In this document: positions 7,178 to 15,000 of the stretch, in pieces | Layout of the letters: every line of letters begins with the position of its first letter | How positions within the stretch are numbered: the stretch's first letter is position 1 | Assembly (NCBI GenBank): GCA_964613155.1 | Contig: CAZTHP010000035.1 | Coordinates: 1-25,119, forward strand | Direction: 5' to 3' | Origin: TWA4 sp964613155 | GTDB lineage: Bacteria; Bacillota; Clostridia; Lachnospirales; Lachnospiraceae | Length of the DNA: 25,119 nt | The notes under the pieces: model-generated | Told to the model about the DNA's origin: nothing | Databases searched by the model: none | The model's input: only the letters and a program-made list of their open reading frames with translations | Position numbers and translations under genes: made by a program

Positions 7178-7885
7178 TGCGCCTGTAAATCGGCCGCAGT
7201 ATTCCTTTAATGCACTGGCAGAATAGCCTTCCTTGGAAAAGGTCTGATTCAGTTCTGTTCCAACGATCGCTCCATCTGCAAAATCCAGATAATTTTCCAG
7301 TTCACCCAGATACCGGCTGCCAAAGTCCAGTAAAATGGGACGGGTTGCTGCGGCTTCTGCTGCGTACAGATAAAATACATACGGATCGCCATCTAAAGCC
7401 GAAAGGAAATCTACATTTCCTTCCTTACCACACCAGATAAATCCTCTTGCAAACTGCATATTCTGAACAATCCGGTCTCCAGAAGCCGGCGTAATCTCGC
7501 GGATCAGGCAAGGGCCATTTTCATCCAGAAGATAAACGGCTAATTGTCCCTGTTCTTCAAACGGCAGATTGGGAATCCGGATTCCCGATATCCCTGCATG
7601 CGCTGCATCTTTTGCAAAATCTGCCAGTCCATAGCGCAGCACCTTATGAAATCCCACTTCTAAAACCAGTGCGATTCCCTGATGGGTAAGCTTTGCTGCT
7701 AATGTGATACAATCGGAAAGGGCATCGGTACAGATTAAGCTAAGTGCTGCAAACTGACTTTCTTTTAAAACAGAAGCGACTTCTTCCGGCTCGGCTGTCT
7801 GAAAAACCGACTGTTCCATTCGCATCATAAAGAGTTTCGTTTTCTTTTCCTGATACTGCTCTAACATCTGATTCAGCTGATTCAT
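7169..7885 (-). CDS. TrpA-like protein lacking the catalytic acids
   Basis: The 238-residue protein has the length and pattern of the tryptophan synthase alpha chain, a TIM barrel. Recognisable parts are the N-terminal MNQLNQMLEQYQEKK, GISGIRIPNLPFEE (compare the IIPDLPLEE strand of TrpA), LIREITPASGDRIV and the late FADGAIVGTEL. The two catalytic acids of TrpA (Glu49 and Asp60 in the enteric enzyme) are absent: the ALELGVPFSDPLADG block reads AALSLICTDALSDC, with S49 in the glutamate position. The start at 7885 follows AAGGTGG and overlaps the TrpB-like stop in ATGA, the coupling typical of trpBA. I infer descent from trpA with loss of indole-glycerol-phosphate lyase activity. The present function is unknown. 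Confidence 0.75.
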   Translation of the reverse strand: MNQLNQMLEQYQEKKTKLFMMRMEQSVFQTAEPEEVASVLKESQFAALSLICTDALSDCITLAAKLTHQGIALVLEVGFHKVLRYGLADFAKDAAHAGISGIRIPNLPFEEQGQLAVYLLDENGPCLIREITPASGDRIVQNMQFARGFIWCGKEGNVDFLSALDGDPYVFYLYAAEAAATRPILLDFGSRYLGELENYLDFADGAIVGTELNQTFSKEGYSASALKEYCGRFTGAKG

Positions 7886-9030
7886 GATTCCACCTTCTTT
7901 CTCATGCAGGCTTCGATCCAATTGCGATCGGCTTTTCCTGACAATACAACGACAATATTTTCATCCAAGGCATAATCCTGCGATGCTTTTAACGCTTCTG
8001 CTACCGCATATGCACTATTCTCGCCCGGCAAAAAGCCTTCAATCGCTGCCACTTCTAACGCTGCCTGAATCGCTTCATCCCGCGTTACCACAGAAGAAAA
8101 TACACGTTTTTTTTCAACAAGAGCTGCCAGTTCCGGTTCCGCGCCCATCGCGCAGGGATGACCTTCATAGCCACATCCCGTTTTGCAGTCTCCGTTTTCA
8201 TCCAAAAGGAACAACGAACGCATACCATGTGCAATTCCTTCTTCACCCTGTTTCAGAACTGGATAGGATTCTCGCTCTGCTGCGATCATTTTTACCTCTT
8301 TTTCTTCTTCAAACACAGAAAAGACACCGATTCCTGCTGCATCAGAACCCACAGATGCCACGATCAACTCCGGTAATTTTCCACAGCTTTCTACGATCTG
8401 CTCTTTTAATTCCTGTCCGATCACTTTCTGATATTCACGAACCATCAGCGGATACGGATGCGGTCCTGCTGCACGAGTCTGAATGAAAACAGTCCGAGGA
8501 GCCTGTGCAATCCAGCAGTTTTCCGCTGCTTTCCAGGTTTCTTCAAAATCCCCCGGAATGATCGTGATCAAAGCACCCGATAACTGAATCCGCATCATTT
8601 CTTCCTGACAAGTTCCTGTCAAAATCTCCGGCATCACGACTTCACATTCCATTCCCATCGAAGCTGCCAAAGCCGCTGCGATACATCCATGCTGCGGATC
8701 GCTGATCGGTATCAGCACTTTCCGCTTACCGATCCGCTTGCCCATAATCATCTGTCCAGCGATCGCCTGGTAACTGCTGCCGCCTTCTGGAAGCAGATCT
8801 TCTCTCTTAAAGTAAATATCCGGTCCATATTTTTTGGACAACAATCTTGCTTTATATAAAGCAGTTTTTCTTCCAGCATACATATTGCAATAAAAATCCA
8901 GTTCCCTGGTAAAACATTCATCCTGAGCAACAAATTGATGCTCACCTTCCATTTCAGCCAGTGTGTTCATCAATGCCTCCGAGACATACTGACCGCCAAA
9001 TTTCTGCTGGAAATATCCTCGTCTTTCCAT
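7882..9030 (-). CDS. TrpB-like fold-type II protein lacking the PLP lysine
   Basis: The 382-residue protein aligns along its whole length with tryptophan synthase beta: FGGQYVSEALM, YAGRKTALYKA, IYFKREDLL, PQHGCIAAA, AAGPHPYPLMVREYQKVIG, HGMRSLFLL and a final VVLSGKADRN. The PLP-binding lysine (Lys87 in GGAHKTN) is replaced: the block after KREDLL reads PEGGSSYQAIAGQ, with S86 in its place. Catalytic Glu109 is P108, and the phosphate loop GGGSN reads GSDAA. It therefore should not form an internal aldimine at the normal site. A start at 9063 is in frame, but GAGGAGG lies ahead of the ATG at 9030. It follows larE by 39 bp and overlaps the TrpA-like gene by 4 bp. Automated tools will probably call it trpB; the residues argue against that activity. 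Confidence 0.8.
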   Translation of the reverse strand: MERRGYFQQKFGGQYVSEALMNTLAEMEGEHQFVAQDECFTRELDFYCNMYAGRKTALYKARLLSKKYGPDIYFKREDLLPEGGSSYQAIAGQMIMGKRIGKRKVLIPISDPQHGCIAAALAASMGMECEVVMPEILTGTCQEEMMRIQLSGALITIIPGDFEETWKAAENCWIAQAPRTVFIQTRAAGPHPYPLMVREYQKVIGQELKEQIVESCGKLPELIVASVGSDAAGIGVFSVFEEEKEVKMIAAERESYPVLKQGEEGIAHGMRSLFLLDENGDCKTGCGYEGHPCAMGAEPELAALVEKKRVFSSVVTRDEAIQAALEVAAIEGFLPGENSAYAVAEALKASQDYALDENIVVVLSGKADRNWIEACMRKKVES

Positions 9031-9069
9031 AGGTCTATCCTCCTCATTTCCAAACTTTTCCATTTTCTC

Positions 9070-9972
9070 TCATTGCACAGATACAGCCTGTAAAGAGGCT
9101 TTGTATTCTTCTGACAGCACCTCATCCATACTGCCAGAGCGCAGCCCCTGCAGATCCATCGTAATATAGCCAAATCCCTGTCCTTTTAAATAGGAAATGA
9201 CTTCTTCCCGCCGTTCCAGAAGAAGCAAAAAATCTGCTGGTTCTACTTCAATCCGTGTGATCACATCATGTACCCGAAGTCGGCAGGAAACAAGCCCCAG
9301 CTGCTTCAAATGCTGCTCGCCCGCTTCTATTTTCTGCAACAGCGCACGATCCAAAACCGCACCATAAGGCAAACGGGTCGCCAGACAAGGGGTAGAAGGT
9401 TTCGAAGCCGTTTCCAGATGCAGTGCAGCTGCCAATCTTCTGACCTGTGCTTTGGTATAACCACAACGCGCCAGCGGACTGATCACTTGATTTTTCTGCA
9501 ATGCTTTCAGTCCTGGTCGGAAAGTATTCCAATCTTCTGCATTGGTTCCATCTAAAACACTCCTGCATCCTTTTTCCTGTGCCAGTTCCTGCAACGCATG
9601 GAATAAATAATCTTTACAATAAAAACAGCGCTCCGGTGGATTGGATTGGATTTCTGGAATCGCATACTCATCAACGGATAAAAGCTCTCCCTTTGCGCCA
9701 TATTCCCCAGCTAAACGCATCGCTAATTCCTGATCGGCCTGCGGATGAAGCATCGTCTGAAACGTTACCGCATACACCGTACGTCCAAGCCTTGCCGCCT
9801 GCATACAGGCTAATTTCAACACAACAGTACTGTCCACTCCTGCCGAAAACGCAATACAGCAATCCCCCTGCGCAAGCAGCTCCCGCAGCAATCGGCAGAG
9901 GCGTTTTCGCTGCAGCTGTTCTTCCTCACAAAGTACCTGGTCAATTGCCAAATACTCGTCGAATTCTTCCAT
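9070..9972 (-). CDS. larE: ATP-dependent sacrificial sulfur transferase LarE
   Basis: LarE supplies sulfur to a pyridinium-dicarboxylate mononucleotide during synthesis of the nickel-pincer cofactor of lactate racemase and related enzymes. The 300-residue protein has the PP-loop SAGVDST (43-49), NPPERCFYCKD (C116 and C119), DGTNAEDW and PCLATRLPYG (C196). In the Lactobacillus plantarum enzyme the residue matching C196 gives up its sulfur. Forms with three cysteines, as here, are reported to hold a [4Fe-4S] cluster that carries a labile sulfur. An ATG two codons upstream is possible, but AAGGA spacing favours 9972. No larA, larB or larC lies in the window; the partners here are the TrpB- and TrpA-like genes, so it may act in another thiolation pathway. 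Confidence 0.88.
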   Translation of the reverse strand: MEEFDEYLAIDQVLCEEEQLQRKRLCRLLRELLAQGDCCIAFSAGVDSTVVLKLACMQAARLGRTVYAVTFQTMLHPQADQELAMRLAGEYGAKGELLSVDEYAIPEIQSNPPERCFYCKDYLFHALQELAQEKGCRSVLDGTNAEDWNTFRPGLKALQKNQVISPLARCGYTKAQVRRLAAALHLETASKPSTPCLATRLPYGAVLDRALLQKIEAGEQHLKQLGLVSCRLRVHDVITRIEVEPADFLLLLERREEVISYLKGQGFGYITMDLQGLRSGSMDEVLSEEYKASLQAVSVQ

Positions 9973-10008
9973 ATTCATTCCTTCTTTGTCAATTTTCGCT
10001 TATCTTAG

Positions 10009-10022
10009 TGCTTTCAAAAGCA
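10009..10022. promoter_or_regulatory. 14-bp inverted repeat upstream of larE
   Basis: TGCTTTCAAAAGCA is a perfect 6-bp inverted repeat about a two-base centre, 37 bp ahead of the larE start. It could be an operator of the larE-trpB-like-trpA-like set. No certain -35/-10 pair is visible around it. Confidence 0.3.
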
Positions 10023-10024
10023 AC

Positions 10025-10110
10025 TTTCCTTTTGGAATTCGTTTTATTTTTAGAATTTCTTTCCTTTCAGAACTTCTTTCCTTTCAGAATCTCATTTCTT
10101 TCGAATTGGA
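10025..10110. repeat. Degenerate 16-18 bp tandem repeat, five units, upstream of larE
   Basis: Units can be drawn at 10025-10041, 10042-10059, 10060-10076, 10077-10094 and 10095-10110, with a plus-strand consensus near TTTCCTTTCAGAATTC. The two central units are nearly identical. The minus-strand core ATTCTGAAAG matches that of the array at 208-304. The rest of the 9979-10344 interval is AT-rich and holds the plus-strand pduL promoter; I see no gene in it. Confidence 0.65.
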
Positions 10111-10276
10111 ATCCAAGCTTTGTAACCTTCCCTCTGAAGTGCATCTGAAAATACGAAAACGGTTTCTATAAGGATACCATAAAACATATCCTGATTCAAC
10201 AGCATCAGATTTTGTTTTTTCTGTTTTTCTTATTTTTTTGACAATTTATAAAATTTAAAATGCAGTTCAAAAAAAC

Positions 10277-10305
10277 TTGATTTTACAGGTATTATCTGAT
10301 ACTCT
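10277..10305 (+). promoter_or_regulatory. Promoter of the pduL-like gene
   Basis: TTGATT (10277-10282), a 17-bp spacer and TACTCT (10300-10305) preceded by TGA (extended -10) lie 40 bp ahead of the start codon. The TGATACTCTTT block is identical to that of the DUF5688 promoter. Confidence 0.7.
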
Positions 10306-10344
10306 TTTTTTCGAACAACTTTATTTTGGAAAGGACTCTACACT

Positions 10345-10986
10345 ATGCTCTATAAAATCCCCATCGAAACTTCCGCCCGCCATATTCATATCAGCAAAGA
10401 AGATTTCGAAACATTATTCGGCCCCGATGCCGAATTGACCGTTAAAAAAGAATTAAGCCAGCCCGGTCAATTTCTTTCCGATCAACACCTGACGATCAAA
10501 GGCCCACGCGGCGAATTTGAAAAAGTCAGTATCCTGGGACCTTTTCGTAACGAAACGCAGGTAGAAATTTCATTAACCGATTCCCGAAAACTGGGGATTC
10601 CTGGCGTAATCCGGCAATCCGGCGATATCAAGCAAACACCCGGCTGTACTTTGATCAGTGAGCACGGCTCTCTGGAACTTCCTCAGGGCGTTATCGTTGC
10701 CAAACGTCATATTCACATGACACCGGAGCAGGCTCTGCACATGAATGTCTATGACAATGATCAGGTTTGTGTCATCACCAAAAGCTACGAACGTGCCATG
10801 ATTTTTGCAGATGTAGTCGTTCGTGTTCACAAAAATTTCCGACTCGCTATGCATGTAGATACTGATGAAGCCAATGCCTTCTCCAGCGACTCCGATCCCT
10901 ACGGCATCATCGTAAAATTATTTGATGACAAAAACTACGATCTGCTGATGTGGATGGATGAACTGGAAAACGGTATCTATCGTTAA
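10345..10986 (+). CDS. pduL: PduL-type phosphate acyltransferase
   Basis: The 213-residue protein matches the PduL family of zinc-dependent phosphotransacylases, which interconvert acyl-CoA and acyl phosphate (propanoyl or acetyl). The two-domain pattern is clear: ETSARHIHISKEDFETLFG and TVKKELSQPGQF in the first half, LGPFRNETQVEISLTDSRKLG and RQSGDIKQTPG in the middle, and VAKRHIHMTPEQA with MHVDTDEANA in the second half. The HIH motifs supply zinc ligands. No N-terminal encapsulation peptide is seen and no microcompartment shell genes are near, so a cytosolic role making acetyl phosphate for energy yield is likelier than a role in 1,2-propanediol use. AAAGGA precedes the ATG. The gene has its own promoter and a strong terminator. 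Confidence 0.9.
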   Translation: MLYKIPIETSARHIHISKEDFETLFGPDAELTVKKELSQPGQFLSDQHLTIKGPRGEFEKVSILGPFRNETQVEISLTDSRKLGIPGVIRQSGDIKQTPGCTLISEHGSLELPQGVIVAKRHIHMTPEQALHMNVYDNDQVCVITKSYERAMIFADVVVRVHKNFRLAMHVDTDEANAFSSDSDPYGIIVKLFDDKNYDLLMWMDELENGIYR

Positions 10987-11010
10987 TGTAGTTTCTCCTG
11001 CTGAAAATTC

Positions 11011-11050
11011 CCAAAAAACGGTATAGTATAACACCTATACCGTTTTTTGG
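11011..11050 (+). terminator. Rho-independent terminator of the pduL-like gene
   Basis: A perfect 16-bp stem, 11011-11026 with 11035-11050, closes on an eight-base loop. It is flanked by A-runs and T-runs (AAAAAACGG / CCGTTTTTT), so it can work on both strands. It begins 25 bp after the stop codon. Confidence 0.95.
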
Positions 11051-11161
11051 CTATTTTTCATATTTTACGTGAACTGCTTTGTACGCTTTCTAGAAGCTGC
11101 TTTCCTTTTTATCACTTCTGCGGCAGAACGATTCAAGCATTTCCCATTTCCCAGCACACTT

Positions 11162-11686
11162 TTAGCGATTCAGCTGTTCTTTTACAAAAACAATTACTTC
11201 TCCTACCAAATCATCGCGATTTTCCTCTGTAATGTAAAAACAACGGCAATTCGGATGATTGCGAACGGTTTCCAAAAACGGAATTTCTTTTGTCTTCACA
11301 GCTGCGATCACCGGTGTTTCTCCATCCAATACCGATAAAATGCCTTTACAAAAAGCTTCAGATTTTTTCTCCAGAAAACCAATTTCATCCATCAGAATCA
11401 TGTCGTGATCACCGGGAAATTCCTGAAATTTTTCCGCAAAACGATCAAATACTTCTGTATTGGGCTTCGGTTTTTGATCTTTACAGTATCCTACGCAGTT
11501 TTCTTCGTGCTGTTCATGCGGCTGACCTGCTTCATAAATATAAATCGGATTTCCATAAACGGGATCTTCCAATTCCTGTTCTTTTTTTGTTTCAAATCCA
11601 CAAACGGATACATCCAACGCCTCTAATACGCGGTGGATCAGGGTACTTTTCCCAACTCTCCGTTCTCCTACGATTAATGCATGCAT
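11162..11686 (-). CDS. THEP1-type nucleoside-triphosphatase
   Basis: A 174-residue P-loop protein. It has Walker A GERRVGKST (residues 7-15), Walker B MILMDEIGFLE, a following LSVLDGETPVIAAVK strand and a cysteine-bearing NCRCFYIT near the end. This fits the NTPase_1/THEP1 family, which hydrolyses nucleoside triphosphates in vitro but whose cell role is unclear. An open frame extends upstream to 11842 but would start inside the -35 box, so it is not used. Of two close ATGs, 11686 has the better spacing from AAAGGA; 11692 is the alternative. The gene has a consensus promoter and an untranslated leader of about 120 nt, and faces the pduL terminator. Confidence 0.82.
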   Translation of the reverse strand: MHALIVGERRVGKSTLIHRVLEALDVSVCGFETKKEQELEDPVYGNPIYIYEAGQPHEQHEENCVGYCKDQKPKPNTEVFDRFAEKFQEFPGDHDMILMDEIGFLEKKSEAFCKGILSVLDGETPVIAAVKTKEIPFLETVRNHPNCRCFYITEENRDDLVGEVIVFVKEQLNR

Positions 11687-11797
11687 CTCCATCTTCCTTT
11701 CTACGCTTCTACACGATCCAATTTCGGATTTCTTTTCATTGATTCTATCAGCATCTAACTTGCTTCCAACCAGATGAACTCTTAAGAAACTATGAGA

Positions 11798-11861
11798 AAC
11801 GAATTTCGTTCTGATTTTATCATCTTTCCGTTTTTTTGTCAAATTTACCCGAATTTTTCGG
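11798..11861 (-). promoter_or_regulatory. THEP1 promoter flanked by two related palindromes
   Basis: On the minus strand TTGACA (11842-11837), a 17-bp spacer and TAAAAT (11819-11814) with an extended -10 TGA form a near-consensus promoter. A palindrome CCGAATTTTTCGG (11849-11861) abuts the -35 on its upstream side. A second, AACGAATTTCGTT (11798-11810), covers the expected start site near 11807. Both hold CGAA...TTCG half-sites and their centres are about 51 bp apart. The rest of 11862-12022 has no gene. Confidence 0.75.
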
Positions 11862-11927
11862 ATATTTTTCCGTGAAATATCGTGAAATCAAACAAAATAA
11901 AGGCATTACGTGTTTCTCTGCACAAAA

Positions 11928-11956
11928 CAGGCAGACCATAACCCTACAGCCTGCCC
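11928..11956 (-). terminator. Probable terminator of the eight-gene run
   Basis: On the minus strand GGGCAG (11956-11951) can pair with CTGCCTG (11934-11928), with a loop of about 16 bases, followed by TTTTGT. It lies about 66 bp after the giant gene's stop codon. The stem is short and the loop large, so this is a moderate call. Confidence 0.5.
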
Positions 11957-12022
11957 ATTTCGTTTTTCAAATTCTTTTGTTTTCGTTCTTACGTTTTATC
12001 CACGTTTTTTCAATCCTTAAAT

Positions 12023-15000
12023 CTACTTTACCGTCACTGTTACGGTTTTCTTATAACTTCCTGCCTGGATCGTAATCTTAGCAGTTCCTTTCTTGATTCC
12101 CTTGATCGTGCCGCTTGCTGTAACTGACGCAATCTTGGAATTCGAAGATTGATACGTTACTTTTTCAGAAATACCGTATGTTTTCGGACTCAGTTTCAGT
12201 GTTTTCTTTTCATTTACCGTAATAGAAGATTTTACATTGGTGATACCCGGTACCGTAATGGTAATCTTCACACTCTTGCTGCCAGAAGTTGCTGTAATAG
12301 TTGCACGACCAACCGCTGCTGCTGTAATCTTACCTGCTGTAGTTACCGTTGCTACCTTTGTATTCGAAGACTGATACGTAATCTTTTCTGTACTGGTAAA
12401 CGGTTTCCGCGTCAGTTTCAGTGTATAACTCTTACCTTTTGCAAGCGTCATCTTCTGATTCGTAACGTTTGTAACAGACAAACTTGTCGTTTTAACCGTC
12501 TGAGTGGTTACTTTCACCGTATACGTTCTGCTCTTGCCGCTTGCCAGCTTGATCGTCAATTTCGCAGTTCCAGCCTTTAAGGCAGATAAGGTTATCTTAC
12601 CAGTGCTCTTATCTAAACTTGCTTTCAGAAGCTTTGTGTTATTGGATTTTGCAGAAGATACCGAATCCCCTTTTGCCATTGTAACACTCATCGTTGCAGT
12701 TTTTCCCTGCTTCATCGTAATCGACGTTAATTTTCCAGGAATTTCCAGTACAGGGGTCAGCTTACTGCCTACCGTTCTGGTCTTGGTTGTTTTGCAGACA
12801 GAACAGGTTGCTTTTTGAATCTCTGCAGAAAATACCGTTGCACTGGAAGCTTTTTTCCAGCTGCCATAACGATGCGCAACTTTCGCAATCGTCTCAGTTT
12901 TTCTTTCTCCACAAGCACAGGTATAAGTCAGCTCTCCTACTTCCGTACACGTTGCTTCTTTCGTCACAACGCCTTCTCCCCATACATGATTTTCCAGATT
13001 CTTTTCCACTTCTTCGGTTTTCGTTTCTCCACAAGTACAGATATAGGTGATTTCTCCTGTTTCCATACAGGTTGCTTCTTTTGTAACAATACCTTCTCCC
13101 CATACATGTTCACAAACCGGGCAGGTTTCCCAGGTTAAAATCGGATAACCGTCATGATACGTATCGACTGTAGCGTTTTTGAACGAATCTCCCAGAACCG
13201 GTGCCAAAGCTTTCAGTTCTTCTGCTGTTTTCGCAGCAGTTTCTCCGTTCAAGGTATATTTATCACTGTAAGCACCACCTAATGCATCCATTGTATCTTC
13301 TGTCTGAAGATAATAAGAATTGGATGCGGTACAGTTTTTTGTAGAGACAAAGCCTAATAACGCACCAGCTTTTACATAGGTATTTTCACCACGAGATAAG
13401 GTTCCGGCATGGTAACAATTTGTAATCGATGCGCCATAGCCCAGACCTGCAATACCGCCTAATCCAGCGCCGCCTGCATCTAAAGTAGAAACCGCGGTAA
13501 TCGCTCCCACATTATAACAATTCTGAATTTTAGCAGCTGCATAACCAACAATACCTGCAACGCCATGATTTCGAACCAATGCAGTTGCTGTAACGGCTCC
13601 TGCATTATAAGAATCGGTAACCACACCGGCTGCTGTTGTTTTATAGAAATAACCAGCAATACCACCTACATTAGAAACACCCGTTACAGCACCATTATTT
13701 GCGCATCCACGGATTGTTCCTTCATAGCCATAACCCAGGATACCACCTGCATACTGATAAGAAGCGGTAATGTTTCCTTTATTCTGACAATTTTCAATGC
13801 TAATCGCTGCATTGCTTCCTACTTTTCCGACAATGCCGCCGATATAAGCATAACCGGAAATCTCTGCTTCATTGGTACAGTTGAGAATACTTACTCCTTT
13901 TGTTCCGACATATGCTGCAATTCCGGCAATTCCGGCTGTAGAGCTTGCATTGGAACAGGTTACGGAACCGTCTACTGTAACATTGCGGATAACAGCACCT
14001 GATACTGCGCTAAATAAAGCGGGCATAGCATTTTGTTTCATCTGCAAAGTAATGGTATGACCTTCGCCATCAAATGTACCTGCATAATAACGGCTGGTTG
14101 CACCAATTCCGGCAAAATCGGAAGGCATTTCCAAATCGGCTGTTAATCTTGCATCAAGCGCAGTCTGGTTCAATGTATTAACCTGATTTGCAAACCAGAT
14201 TAAATCATTGACACCGTTTAATTCATAAACATCTTCCTTTGCACTCGGTGCCGGTGTATCCAGAATCGTAAGATCCAGTATACAGGTTCTGGTAACATTC
14301 CGATACGTATACATAACGACCAGCTGTTTCCCGATCAGCGCTGCGGAATATTCACCCTCCTGCAAAACAACTGCTTTTGTTGGAGCATCGGAATAATAAG
14401 CAGCAATTTTCATACCGGTCGAATCAAATGCTTCATCCGAAGCGTAAATTACGTTTTTCGGATTGCTCTGGAATCCAATGTTTTCCAAAACTCTTGCCTC
14501 TACAGTAATGGCGTATGTATAACGATATTCCTTTCCGCCATGAGAACCAGAAATTACGATTTCTGTATCATCTGTACTTAATTTATCTTCCACTGAAACA
14601 GAATAATCCGTAATCAGTTCCTTCGTACCATCCGAATACAGTGCCCAGATTTCCAGACCAGCCACATCAAATGTCTGTCCTTCGATATAAGCCAGTTTCA
14701 CCGGATCGCCTGTTTTCTGGATTTCTGTCAAGGTTGTCGTATCGTTAATAAAACATCTCGGTACCGGCATTCCTGCTGCCGTTATGTTTTCGGTTTCTAA
14801 TCGATTGTTGCTAAAACCAACCGAAGCCATGAATTTGTAAATTGCATCCGATTCTTTCGGTAATACCCAGCTTCTGGAAGTTCCATTTAAGTTCTTTAAA
14901 TATTCTGCTGTCTTCAAGCCTGCAAATGTTGTAATTTCCGTAATCGTATCACTGGAATCATGACGATACACAGCGGGATATGCATACGTATCTACGCTAT

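Noticed and set aside
7884..8486. Plus-strand open frame of 200 codons
   Set aside because: It is antisense to the TrpB-like gene; the translation resembles no protein and lacks a start signal.
7169..9030. Functional tryptophan synthase (trpBA)
   Set aside because: The overall match is good and the order is right, but the PLP lysine, catalytic Glu109, phosphate loop, and TrpA Glu49 and Asp60 equivalents are all missing.
9501..10148. Plus-strand open frame of 215 codons
   Set aside because: It lies mostly antisense to larE and crosses the repeat; no ribosome site and no family resemblance.
11687..11842. Longer N terminus for the THEP1 protein
   Set aside because: It would begin inside the -35 box of the promoter; the extra residues have no family match and a good ribosome site lies at the downstream start.
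12023..12100. Sortase anchor on the giant protein
   Set aside because: The C terminus ends in a Big_2 strand (VTVTVK) with no LPXTG motif, hydrophobic segment or charged tail.
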